Below, in pieces: positions 12,816 to 23,648 of a DNA stretch of 64,000 bases; position 1 is the first letter of the stretch; each line of letters opens with the position of its first letter. A program made the position numbers and the translations under genes. Source of the stretch: Haliotis asinina. Lineage: Eukaryota; Mollusca; Gastropoda; Lepetellida; Haliotidae. Where the stretch lies: NCBI RefSeq assembly GCF_037392515.1, contig NW_027133902.1:126501-190500 (forward strand), given 5' to 3'. The notes under the pieces are model-generated. The model had not been told where the DNA came from and made no database searches. It saw only the letters and a program-made list of their open reading frames with translations.

Positions 12816-13344
12816 ATACAGTCGAAATCCACTCGCCTTGAGGCAGAGGAACGTTATACATATGGTAAGGGCCACGACCATCTGTGTTTGTTATGTTTTA
12901 TGTTCATATCAGTGAAATGAGTATGAGAAGAGGATCATATTGTTCCTATTGTTGCGTACTAAGCGGTATGACTGTGTCTCTCTGTATAAGTGTCGGCAAC
13001 CCGGCACCATTCCTTCTCGAAGGCAACTCAACAGCGTGGAGAACACGTCTCGAGTTCATGATTGTCATCAGATTTAGAGGCACAATGTCACACCATTTTC
13101 GACATATGTAAATATTTGGGCATATCCACTAGCTGTAGCTTCCTATTGATGCAATAACAGACTTTATCCCGTACTCCTTTCATGCCTGAAATTGATACCT
13201 GAAACTTCGAGGACAACACCTTTCAAGCTGAGAACACTTGCCATATATGGCATGTAAACAGTTTCTGCGTACATCAAAACTGTCGCACGCTGTGTTGTCG
13301 GTCTTTGACGAACTCGTGTCAGTCACAAGTTGTACATAAGACAT
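12816..13344. other. Non-coding stretch, nothing recognised
   Basis: Ordinary-composition sequence between an array and a mobile element. No exon supported. Confidence 0.4.
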
Positions 13345-13756
13345 GATTACACGATGCCATTTAGAAAGTGGTCAAATGCAACATATGTCATATTTGGGAT
13401 TTCACTTTCTTAGTAAAGTACAAATTCTAGTACTTCTTTTGGTTGAGTCCCATCCGGGATTCGAACCCACACCCTCAGAGTCAGGCACCTAATCGCCAGC
13501 ACACAAAGTCAGCCGCCTAGCCCGCTCAGCCACCGCGACTTCCAATGAAAGTCGGACAACTGGTAGTCTAGACTGCGTACTTTGTGTACCCCTCTGATGA
13601 GTGTAATTGGCACGGCTCCCACGGCCGAAAGCTATGATTACACGATGTCATATGACATATGTTGCATTTGACCACTTTCTAAATGGCATCGTGTAATCAT
13701 AGCTTTCGGCCACAAGGGGTACACAAAGTACCCAGTCTAGACTCATCCTTCATCAG
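13345..13756 (-). mobile_element. tRNA-headed retroelement with inverted tail, copy 1
   Basis: On the minus strand a tRNA-like head lies at about 13447-13541, with an A box (GGTGGCTGAGCGGGCTAGGC) and a B box (GGTTCGAATCC). One unit of about 290 bp begins at GATTACACGATGCC and ends where that motif recurs near 13636. It is followed by an inverted partial copy that ends GACTCATCCTTCATCAG. This same unit occurs in tandem at 15984-16753. No clear target duplication is visible here. Confidence 0.65.
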
Positions 13757-14933
13757 TTACATTTGCATTTGACATAACCATAACAAAACATCGTCACACA
13801 ATGATTGTCGATGTAAAAATGTCACAAAATAGAATATTCAAGGAAAAGTCCCCTTGGACAACAATGAACACATACTATGATAACACAGCAAACTGTGAGA
13901 CGACAACTGAACGCGTACAGTATTATATATACATATACACATTGATGACTTATTGAGAGTTTTTGCTTCGGTGTGTCGGCAAATCTAACCTTTTTTATAA
14001 TCAAGATTATCAACCAAAGCAAATAAGTCTATGATAACGCCAACAGAAAACAATTAATTCGTGGTCCATAAATCTGCCTCCCCAAGCATGCCCACGTGCC
14101 TGTAGAAGGTCACGTGATACCAGTCGTGCCAAACTACACACTGCTTGTTCGTATCAAGGCACGGGTGTTCGAAATATTTCTAAAGAGAGAACAATTTACT
14201 AATGTGCTGAGTGCCCGAGAAGACACGGGTGAAGACAAACAACACGAAAAGGAAGGACCGCGGCATGTCAATAACACTCAATTTACACAAAAGCACGGGT
14301 TACTGTCAAACATTGATCATTAATCTCACAATGCCATATTCGTCGATCACTGAACACTATCTGACATGAGACTGTCTTTGGCGATACAGACAAGGCAATC
14401 TCAGGAAGTGACAGAGATTTGGAGGAGTTTCACAAGAAAGCTCAAAGAGTGCATGCTTCTCTTGGAATGGCGTGAGAAGGACATTATGTCTTTTACCTAG
14501 ACCTTCTAACTTGAAGTACCTTAACCGTGTCTAGAGTCTGACGTGTACTAGAGGGAATCATTGAGCTTTGATGTGATCTTTGTAACCGGCAGACCATGGA
14601 GGAATGCCAAACATGATTTCATTTGGATAATTCCTTTTAAGTTGATGTGATTTAGATTATACCCCGGAAAATACGCCATGGGGAAACCCAACGAGGATCA
14701 AACACTGAATTTCTAAAATACTGGTCATTCTAAATCGGTGTGACCTTGAGCTGTATACATTTCATCCATCAGAGGTGGAATGGTCCAGCCAGAGACGTCT
14801 CCCGTTGTGGAATTGTAACGAAACTAGAATTAATTCACGTCCTTCGCCATTCCGCACTTACTTGAAATTTGAAACCTGTTGTAACTTTCACTGAAGTCTT
14901 TTTGAACCTCTAAGACAAGGGTTTTCTTCTGCA
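13757..14933. other. Upstream region of the TMEM26-like gene
   Basis: No other gene recognised. The part nearest 14934 should hold the 5' untranslated region and promoter, but I see no clear TATA box or initiator. Confidence 0.35.
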
Positions 14934-15151
14934 ATGATGAAGAGGTGTCTGAAGAAAGCAATGACAGCAATTGGTATCGTGAAGGCGGTCATCAGCAGGT
15001 GCCTTTTCGCTGCCCATGGGTTTGTGTGCATCTGGAGAGTGGTGGTGATGAAAGGAGACCCTCTCTACTGGTGTCTCACTGGCTCTTTCCCGCTGCTCAT
15101 TCTAGAAGGAGTTTTTACCTTGAAGAAAAAGAAGGGCAGAGAGTGGAAATG
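14934..15151 (+). CDS. TMEM26: TMEM26-like exon 1
   Basis: Encodes residues 1-72 plus two bases of W73. It starts at the first of two adjacent ATG codons (MMKRCLKKAM); either could be used. It ends AAATG before GTGAGTATGG, a strong donor in phase 2. It covers the first two membrane segments and the conserved stretch GREWKW. Human TMEM26 begins similarly and also has this WRV...YW...KW arrangement. Confidence 0.9.
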
Positions 15152-18100
15152 GTGAGTATGGCATTATCCCCTTCACTGTCAATACCACCCTGGTCAGTAT
15201 ATGAGTCTATCAAAGAAAATTGATTTTCCTCGCGGTTTAATAAGGGGATGCTATGTTTCTAAACATCACAAACGGTAAAACGGAAATGTTCTTCTTAGAT
15301 TTCATTTGCCTTTCTGTGTATTCAAGTTTGGTATAGTTCAGTTTGGCTGTTAAGAAACTTACAAGGTTAGACAAGAAGATAACACTGAAGTGTTCGTCGT
15401 GTAGAAAACTTGAAATATGCTATGTTGTGCAAGTGTAAATGTATTAAGTATTAAAACGCGACTGTTGGAGAATCAGCTCTCTTGGCATTCTTCATTCATT
15501 CATTATCATTGGAAAGATCTCGAGGAGATGAACACGAAAAGTTCAGGTGCCAGTGTGTTCACGTGTTAATAAGCTCACAAATTGGCTCTGAAAATGCATT
15601 TCTGCAGAAATTTCTGGCAGAATTGTTTTCCTGCAGAAATTTCTGGCAGAATCTTTTTTATTTCGCTACCAGAATGATCTTAATTTAACAAAATTAGAGA
15701 ATATAAGTAATGATACTGCTGCGTGAGTGGTAGTTTCGTGTTTATTCCAAGTAATAAGCACTTATGGTGATCAACTGATCTGATATTTTTGTTTTGCTAC
15801 CAGAATTATTTTAGTTGAATAAGATTAAACACCATCGTTATATAATTTAATATAGACTTTCTTTAAATGATGTCGTTTTCCCCTGTTTAAAGCCTGTTAG
15901 TACCAGACAACCGCGTATTTTACAGTGTGAATTTGACCGTATTTCATTATAGCTTTTACAATTTAAAAGACTTATGCATTATACAACATATGTTATATTT
16001 GGGATTTCACTTTCTTAGTAAAGTACAAATTCTAGTACTTTTTTCGGTTGAGTCCCATCCGGGATTCGAACCCGCACCCTCAGAGTCAGGCACCTAATCG
16101 CCAGCACACAAAGTCAGCCGCCTAGCCCGCTCAGCCACCGCGACTTCCACAAAAAATGAAAGTCGGACAACTGGTAGTCTAGACTGCGTACTTTGTGTAT
16201 CCCTCTGATGAGTGTAAATTGGCACGGCTCCCGCGGCCGAAAGCTATGATTACACGATGCCATTTAGAAAGTGGTCAAATGCAACATATGTTATATTTGG
16301 GACTTCACTTTCCTAGTAAAGTACAAATTCTAGTACTTTTTTCGGTTGAGTCCCATCCGGGATTCGAACCCGCACCCTCAGAGTCAGGCACCTAATCGCC
16401 AGCACACAAAGTCAGCCGCCTAGCCCGCTCAGCCACCGCGACTTCCACAAACAAAATGAAAGTCGGACAACTGGTAGTCTAGACTGCGTACTTTGTGTAC
16501 CCCTCTGATGAGTGTAAATTGACACGGCTCCCACGGCCGAAAGCTATGATTACACGATGCCATTTAGAAAGTGGTCAAATGCAACATATGTTATATTTGG
16601 GATTTCACTTTCTTAGTAAAGTACAAATTCTAGTACTTATCCCGGATGGGACTCAACCGAAAAAAGTACTAGAATTTGTACTTTACTAAGAAAGTGAAAT
16701 CCCAAATATAACATATGTTGCATTTGACCACTTTCTAAATGGCATCGTGTAATCTTATGCATTATATCCATCCGTTTCATCCGAAGTTGTAACTTTTTAG
16801 TGGATTCACGTCGTGCAAGATTAATTTAACAGTATTGGGGTGCATTTTCCAATCCCAATAAGCCTACATTGTTTTTGTATGCGATATGGGTTGAAGGAGA
16901 ATAGAGACAAAACCGGACATATACTACATACATACAATAATGACAATGTAAGAGCCATAATATGAATTCATCAACATGCCCGAAAAGACCAGCGTACCAG
17001 TTGGGATGATAAACAATACCTATGCAACAATGCATCAGTGTTCAAAGTGACAATACCCGCGAAAATGTAATTGCCTCGTTGAAATAATGATTTATGCCGA
17101 AGTGGCCACCGAGTTTTCACAATTGGTGGTTTATCAGGTTGTCTCTATAAGCGGTCATCGTTCCGGTTCGGTTGTCCTTGAGTGGACACCGCGGTTAATA
17201 ATTACGCAAACCAGAGAGCGGCCACTCGGGGAACACACCGAAACAATGCCAGTTGGTGCTGCATGGACAATAGACGTTTTATAGAGTATATCCAGTACGT
17301 CTTGTCGGTTCAAGGTCACATGCAACACAAAATAGTTCTTTGCAGATTCTGATTCGGTTCGGTAACAAATTATCAAACATGCAAATTAAAGTTATGAAGT
17401 TGAAAAATAACACAATTAAAAAAACGCTTCCCCAGCGCAGGGGGAAAAAGTGGTTTCACCACCCATAACACATGTGCAGTGATTAGCTTGAACCGGGAAG
17501 CCAACTCGTATAAACACAAGTGATGTGTGCAAGATTATCGTTGCGGCCGAAGTGGGAGAACAAGAGATGTTTCTTGTGGTTACAATCATCCAGGTTCGGC
17601 AGTAATAACAATACACTGGTACTGTACCTGCATATTTGCAACCCATGTTTTAAAAAAAAACATGTGTAGTAATAGAAATGCTAATTTCATTGTTCACCCT
17701 GAAAACTGAAATATTTTAAATCATGTATACGGAAACATAGAAAATATATTGATAATGACAAGCAGTCTATGTCACAGACAAAGCGCTATGTCTGTTTATT
17801 GTCACCTGTCACTCTGCTTGTCTGCTAATGACAATATGCAATACTCAACTTCAATCATTGACCAACTTAACACCTATCAGGCTATACACCGTAAACAAAC
17901 TACGTTGATTTATGGCTCGTGCACCTGGGGTCTGTCTCTGGCACATTATGTAATTACACAGACAGGCAGGTGCGATTCCTGCACACATGACATGTTATTT
18001 CGTCTGTGGGTTGCAAACAAACTATCTCCAGTTTTCCCTGATGACTGGGTCGGACTGAACTGGGTGCAAACTCAGATTGTCAGTTTCAAGGTCTGTATGT

Positions 18101-21100
18101 ACAAAACCCAACATTTCAATATATAATATTAATGGATAACAACCTCTTCTATTGTGCATGCTTAGAAGTGGATGGATGAATCATAATGATTGGAATATTT
18201 TCAAACTGTTTAACGTTGTATTTTGTACAAATCCACGAGTGACCAACCTAATTCTTTCTATTCCTGTCTGAAAAACATGTAACTGAGAATATGCCGACGG
18301 TACACCAGAACAGTGATATAAACTATGATCATCACAGACACATTTATACAATTTAACATTTCAACCACTGGCCTTTGTTACGAAAACACGCCAATCAACT
18401 TATCTCAGTAGTTTCTGTCATGATGGGACGAAAATTCACTCACTGGGGACTTGGTTAAAAAAAGGGTAGGAACAACAAATATAAAGGGGATATTGTACCA
18501 GATTAGTCATTCTTGAATGGGATTAACAGGTGTGAAAACTCGGTGGCCACTTCGGTATAAATCATTATTTCAACGAGGCAATTACATTTTCGCGGGTATT
18601 GTCACTTTGAACACTGATGCATTGTTGCATAGGTATTGTTCATCATCCCAACTGGTACGCTGGTCTTTTCGGGCATGTTGATGAATTCAAATTATGGCTC
18701 ATATGTCTTACATTGTCATTATTGTATGTATGTAGTATATGTCCGGTTTCGTCTCTATTCGCCTTCAACCCATATCGCATACAAAAACAATGTAGGCTTA
18801 TTGGGATTGGAAAATGCACCCCAATACTGTTAAATTAATCTTGCACGACGTGAATCCACTAAAAAGTTACAACTTCGGATGAAACGGATGGGAATAATGC
18901 ATAAGTCTTTTAAATTGTAAAAGCTATAATGAAATACGGTCAAATTCACACTGTAAAATACGCGGTTGTCTGGTACTAACAGGCTCTAAACAGGGGAAAA
19001 CATCATTTAAAGAAAGTCTATATCAAATTATATAACGATGGTGTTTAATCTTATTCAACTAAAATAATTCTGGTAGCAAAACAGAAATATCAGATCAGTT
19101 GATCACCATAAGTGCTTATTACTTGGATTAAACACGAAACTACCACTCACGCAGCAGTATCATTACTTATATTCTCTAATTTTGTTAAATTAAGATCATT
19201 CTGGTAGCGAAATAAAAAAGATTCTGCCAGAAATTTCTGCAGGAAAACAATTCTGCCAGAAATTTCTGCAGAAATGCATTTTCAAAGCCAATTTGTGAGC
19301 TTATTAACACGTGAACACACTGGCACCTGAACATTTCATGTTCATCTCCTCGAGATCTTTCCAATGATATAAACTATGTCTTTGTAGCTTGTTTCCTTCT
19401 GAGTGTCAAGTTAGGACTCGCTGGCCATTCCTAAGTTGTCCCGCCCGGCCTGTATGACAACACAAACTCACACGCAACACTACACCTGAGAAAAGTAAAC
19501 AAGCAGCTTATTACACGCCAGCCCCAGGGTCCTCTTTACATTGTCATTCAGTAATAGCATGTGTTACAGTTATTGTTATCACTCCACAACCATTACACAT
19601 AGATTCATTTCAGATTAATTACAACGTAATGCAATATTCAGTATTTTAAATACTGCTGTAGAAAACCGCACAGTGGTCAAAACGCAATGTCCCAGTCAAG
19701 GTATCCGACACACTCTGTGCAATCTACGCATCACCCCAGTAGCGTACAGTCTACATCAGTCACTAAACAGCATAGAGCTTGCACGTTTTGCAATAATTAG
19801 TGCACCAGACACACGCTATACAATGTGCAATAGCCACAAAAGAAGGTTAATCATTATCAAATTGCCAACCCTAAACAGTAATGCAGAGTGTATGAGACAA
19901 CGAAGAAAGGATGCCTGAGTTAAGTGAGTTAGAGCCAAGGTTAACAAATAGTAAAGAGATGTTCAACAGGTTTCAAGTTAACACAGAACTAGAAGAAAGT
20001 CAGTTTACACACATTTGTACTCGAATGAATTTACTATCCCTAGACAACCACCCCTGGTGTGTGACTGTCATCTGTATTATATACCCACTCTATAAAACTA
20101 TCGCAGATAATCGGGTGTACAGATAAAACTTAATATAACGTTGTTATTGTGAAGTTGATATTATCTCATTATATGTTAAAGGACCGATGACCAATAGAGA
20201 GTATGCCACGAAGGTATATGTGACACGGGATTTGACATGGGATATAAACATATAATACAAATAAACACACTGCACCTTGGTTCTGTTAGCTTCAGAGATA
20301 CTAGTCTCGGAGGAGTCCGATGCTCTTTTTCGCTGTGTCAAGTCAAGTGTTTGTTGTATATAAGGCCTCCTGCCCACATACAAGGAAGATACGTGATATA
20401 CATATATAAACACACAATAATACAAGGATGAAAGGAGTATAGTCAAGCAATGTATTATAGGTCATTTCTGAAAGATAAAGCATGTTCTACACATTGGACA
20501 AGTTGGAGAATAACGTTTTCATTATTTGACGATATAATTGGCACAAAGACAGTTTCGCGATAGCTTAACTGATGTTGCACTGATATATACTTGGTTCTTA
20601 GATCAGCATAAAATGGACAACATGTAAAATGGATTTCATTTCAAATGGGTGAATGGCATAAATGACATTTCTCTATTGAAATCATCTACCCTTATTTACA
20701 AGTAGGTCTGGTAGACCAAGTCGATATTGAATAAACCTGGGTCTGAGATGTTTGTGTTAATATAGATAGGTATTTTTTCTCGTTGAATGAGACCCTTGAA
20801 CGATCTATATAGATCATAACGTGAACCTTGAAGGATCTATACAGATCATAACGTGAACCTTGAAGGATCTATACAGATCATAACATGAACCCTGAAGGAT
20901 CTATATAGATCATAACGTGAACCCCGAAGGATCTATATAGATCATAACGTGAACCTTGAAGGATCTATATAGATCACAACGTGAACCCTGAAGGATCTAT
21001 ACAGATCATAACGTGAACTTGTTTAATGTGAAATGCCATTTTTGATGATACCTGTTGATTGATTGTTCCCGAAATTGGTAAAAAAATAGGGGAACATTAC

Positions 21101-23648
21101 CGACTGTTTGATTTAACCAGACAAACCCCAAACTGGTTTCTTATATGTGACGCCCACGTTGTTTTACCAATATTATCTAAACTGAGAAGCATATTACAAG
21201 CTAATTTTGGAATTCGTCGTGCATTCCGAGGATTTTAAAACCAATACTTTCAGCGTCTTACATGTATTTGAGAGCTGATAAAAAGAGGGTATCTACCACA
21301 CCCGCCATATACTAGGGTAACATCATCGGCAAATAGCAAAATTAATATTTCAATCATGTCGGGAAACATTTGAATTCCATGTTTGTCGCAATTAATATTT
21401 TCAAAATACAATTCACTTATAAAGAAAGAGCAAAAGCTGGACTTAGAGTATAGCCTTGTCGGAGTCCAACAAGGCAATCAAAATAGTCGGTGGTATCATC
21501 CCCACAATGTACACATGGTTTTATATTAGAATGCATAGATTTTAAAATATTAATATACATTTTGCCTTTAAAAGAAGCCTTTCATAAACAAAGATCTTAA
21601 CAACACGTTGTATACAATTTCGCCACGTGACATAACGCGAGATGATGTTTGGCTGTTTTCAGGATATGTCCAAGTGTGCTTCTGTATCTGGCCACAACAG
21701 TTCCTGCCATCTGGTTCCTAGAGCTAAACCTCCTGGACAGAAGGATCCTGGCAATCAGATCGGGAGGTAGGGCATCCGTCAACGCCTCTAGGACCGAGAA
21801 AATTACTGTGTGGAACAGCCAGGTAGGACATGAACGAAGACAGAGGGCCCTGATCACGCATATCACGTCATCGTCCGTGATCTGCGGTAGATTTCGTTAT
21901 CAACTGATCACAAATGTAGTTTTCATTGAAATACAGCTGTTTTATATTAATTCCATATATTTTAGCATGGGCTTGTTTATGGTAATCCTCACTGTGATCT
22001 CATTAATGCAGAGATGTCATATGTTACATCACCGTAAAGTTTGGAGTGTGTTTTGTCTCCGTAATGTTGAGGTGTATATTATCCCCATAATGTTGTGTGT
22101 GTATCTTATCTGCATAATGTTGTGGGTGTATTTATCTCATTGATACTGGGGTGTATCATTGATATTGGGCGTGTTATTTATTTCCATAATGTTGAGTGTG
22201 GTGTCTTATCTTCGTAATGTTGGGAATGTATTTTGTCTTCGTAAAGTAGGGATGTTTTTATGTCAGCAGTATTTGGGGACGCAGTTTTTTATCCGTGAAG
22301 TTGGGGTGTATTTTACCTCCGAGTTCGTAGGCGTATGTTATTGTCTCACACATCGAGAGACGATTAATAACGTCAAGACACAAGTAATTGATTTACACTT
22401 TAACTTAGTTTATTCGCATTTTTTCATTTGGTTCGACTTTATCATCACAGTTATTGTGAAGACGTTTATGACAACATTAAGGTGTGAAACTGACTATTCT
22501 ACTTTCAGATAAGTATACCAGTCATATTCGCCCCTGACGACTGGTGCAAGATATTGGAACAGATGATGCTACTTGTCCTCATTATTGGACGATGGCTGCT
22601 ACCCAAGGGGGAGATAACCCGTGAACAACTCTCTCAGCTCTTGCTGGTGTACATCGGGATGGCTGCTGATATCATCGAGCTGTTTGAAGCCTTTAAAGAG
22701 AAGGAAGTTCGTTACAACAAGATCCTTACCATGATCATCCTGTCCATGTGGACAGCCAGTTTGATGCAGTTCACCTTTGTCCTAACTGCCACCAAGTCCA
22801 AACGAATGCGCCCTGTCCTGTTTCACTCCGGGAGCTCCGCTTCCACTGTCTCACTGGGAGGGAAGCCATGCTGCCCCACCGAAGTGATTTCCATCATGAT
22901 CAGTGTCGTGCTTCAGGACGGCCCGTTCCTAATCATGCGCATGATGCTGATATTCCGATACAGTGTGCTGAGCTACACTAATCTGTTCTTCACATCCAAA
23001 AACACTCTTGTTCTTGTTCTTCAGTTCTACCGCCTCTTGGTCTTATTCTGTCAAAAGAAAGACAAATCCACGCTGATCATCACTAAAGACGGTTTGAATT
23101 CCACTGCAACCACCGACGAGAAGGCTAAAACAGGATCGATGAAAATGACAGGGACTCCAAAGCTGCCCAGGAAGATGAGTTTGGATGTGACTCTTGAAAG
23201 GCCAGAAGGTCTGGCTGAGAGAAGACGATCTTCACTGATGAGGCAAGACTCTATCACCGACTCCAGTCAGACACAGGACACAGACGTGATGGACCTGATG
23301 ACTGAAGAAAGCCATGACAACAATGATGGAGACATCGAGGATGAAGCAGCTGATATCTCTTTCGCTGCAGTTCTTAACGATGAGCCTTCCACAGACAAAG
23401 GAAAGTCCAAGAAGAAGGAAAAGAAGAAGAAAAAGAAGAAAGAAAACAAGTTAGAAAAGGGAAAGAGCAAACCTACTGAGGACGACAAAGATCATTGGGC
23501 AGATGTCAGGAAGATGGCAAAAGCACTAGCGTTCCTGAATGAAACGGGGAAATGTCGAACAGTGGTTGTGAATGCTGGCGGTAACGAACATAGGCTGCTG
23601 ATTGTGGATGAAGCAAGTGCCAAGGAAATGGTTGGTAAGGGACATTGA
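14934..23648 (+). CDS. TMEM26: TMEM26-like membrane protein, whole gene (3 exons)
   Basis: Exons 14934-15151, 21663-21822 and 22509-23648 join in phase (218 + 160 + 1140 nt) into 505 aa. All introns are GT-AG. TMEM26 is a multipass membrane protein of poorly known function. Family signatures as I remember the human protein: W-R-V then DPLYWCL, the stretch KGREWKW, SVLLYLATTVPAIWFLEL, LIIGRWLLP, then ITREQLSQLLL and AADIIEL, LQDGPFLIMR, and LVLQFYRLLVL. About eight membrane segments fall near residues 12-38, 43-63, 77-94, 144-157, 166-184, 197-218, 250-275 and 285-305. An NAS sequon lies in the loop after the third. The tail after residue 310 is about 195 residues, much longer than in the ~370-aa human protein. 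Intron 1 (6.5 kb) carries a fold-back transposon and a LINE piece. Confidence 0.93.
15152..15503. other. Start of TMEM26 intron 1
   Basis: Intronic sequence between the exon 1 donor and the fold-back element. Nothing further recognised. Confidence 0.6.
15506..17121 (+). repeat. Left inverted arm of the fold-back element
   Basis: Pairs with 18531-19367. It is interrupted at 15984-16766 by the nested retroelement and one copy of its target duplication. The arm ends at GAGTTTTCACA. Confidence 0.9.
15984..16766 (-). mobile_element. tRNA-headed retroelement nested in the fold-back arm, copy 2
   Basis: About two and a half tandem ~300-bp units are followed by an inverted partial unit. They are flanked by a 13-bp duplication, CTTATGCATTATA, at 15971-15983 and 16754-16766. 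The right arm of the host element keeps the unoccupied site with only one copy of this motif (around 18895-18906, complement), proving insertion after the arms formed. tRNA-like heads with A and B boxes lie on the minus strand at about 16048-16145 and 16347-16444. Confidence 0.85.
17122..18530. other. Unique centre of the fold-back element
   Basis: 1.4 kb without inverted counterpart. The longest frame (17749-18126, 125 codons) has no motif that I know from transposases. A diverged transposase cannot be excluded. Confidence 0.5.
18531..19367 (-). repeat. Right inverted arm of the fold-back element
   Basis: Reverse complement of the left arm without the nested insertion. It preserves the pre-insertion site. 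Small internal direct repeats (GAAATTTCTGCAG) occur in both arms. Confidence 0.9.
19370..20795. other. TMEM26 intron 1, no feature seen
   Basis: Intronic DNA of ordinary composition. Open frames here have no recognisable domain. Confidence 0.5.
20796..21017. repeat. 32-bp palindromic minisatellite, 7 copies
   Basis: Each unit combines CATAACGTGAACC with an inverted repeat GATCTATATAGATC or its variant GATCTATACAGATC. Periodicity is 32 bp. Confidence 0.9.
21056..21600 (-). pseudogene. LINE reverse-transcriptase fragment, internally deleted
   Basis: On the minus strand, around 21590-21475 reads ILKSMHSNIKPCV and DCLVGLRQGYTLSPA; then FFISELYFE and ILLFADDVTLV, the catalytic motif of reverse transcriptase. 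Directly after this the frame jumps to CGRYPLFIS, which in related mollusc LINEs lies near the C terminus. So roughly 200 residues are missing. LNQTVGNVPLF-like sequence follows near 21060-21110 after several stops. The 5' truncation point is only about 60 bp upstream of TMEM26 exon 2. Confidence 0.75.
21663..21822 (+). CDS. TMEM26: TMEM26-like exon 2
   Basis: The acceptor GCTGTTTTCAG precedes the exon and the donor CAG/GTAGGA follows it. It completes W73 and encodes to residue 126, with the conserved PSVLLYLATTVPAIWFLEL (third membrane segment) and an N-glycosylation sequon (VNASR). It ends in phase 0. Confidence 0.9.
21823..22508. other. TMEM26 intron 2
   Basis: GT-AG intron of 686 bp, T-rich. 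From 22030 to 22330 it contains loosely repeated GTAATGTTG/GTGTATTTT motifs. Confidence 0.8.
22509..23648 (+). CDS. TMEM26: TMEM26-like exon 3 (terminal)
   Basis: Follows CTACTTTCAG and encodes residues 127-505 with a TGA at 23646-23648. It includes LIIGRWLLP, ITREQLSQLLL, LQDGPFLIMR and the last membrane segment. The cytoplasmic tail has Ser-rich basic patches (ERRRSSLMRQDS, a possible phosphorylation region), an acidic stretch near 23290-23360, a lysine block near 23410-23455 and a final, more ordinary domain-like end. The tail has no counterpart in the human protein as I remember it. Confidence 0.93.
   Translation: MSIPVIFAPDDWCKILEQMMLLVLIIGRWLLPKGEITREQLSQLLLVYIGMAADIIELFEAFKEKEVRYNKILTMIILSMWTASLMQFTFVLTATKSKRMRPVLFHSGSSASTVSLGGKPCCPTEVISIMISVVLQDGPFLIMRMMLIFRYSVLSYTNLFFTSKNTLVLVLQFYRLLVLFCQKKDKSTLIITKDGLNSTATTDEKAKTGSMKMTGTPKLPRKMSLDVTLERPEGLAERRRSSLMRQDSITDSSQTQDTDVMDLMTEESHDNNDGDIEDEAADISFAAVLNDEPSTDKGKSKKKEKKKKKKKENKLEKGKSKPTEDDKDHWADVRKMAKALAFLNETGKCRTVVVNAGGNEHRLLIVDEASAKEMVGKGH

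Larger units (their letters stand above)
15506..19367. mobile_element. Fold-back DNA element with ~835-bp terminal inverted repeats
   Basis: The left arm (15506-17121, 833 bp after removing a nested insertion) and the right arm (18531-19367, 837 bp) are near-identical inverted copies that begin TCATTGGAAAGATCTCGAGG. TA dinucleotides flank both ends (15504-15505 and 19368-19369), which fits a TA target duplication. The 1.4 kb centre has no transposase I recognise, so this is a non-autonomous element. Arm similarity suggests recent insertion or gene conversion between arms. It lies in intron 1 of the TMEM26-like gene, so the pre-mRNA could form a long hairpin. Confidence 0.85.

Noticed and set aside
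16195-16260. Hammerhead ribozyme in the tRNA-headed unit: CTGATGAG followed about 30 nt later by CGAAA (also at 13597-13632).
   Set aside because: The core boxes are present, but I could not pair stem II directly between them nor find a stem III with a cleavage triplet. It needs a covariance search before being claimed.
16347-16444. A genuine tRNA gene (A and B boxes present on the minus strand).
   Set aside because: It is the head of a repeated element with poor acceptor-stem pairing and the same flanks in every copy, so it is SINE-like, not a functional tRNA gene.
16826-18838. Two similar frames containing CCIGIV and NWYAGLFGHVDEF on opposite strands.
   Set aside because: They are the same sequence seen in the two inverted arms of the fold-back element; no independent coding evidence.
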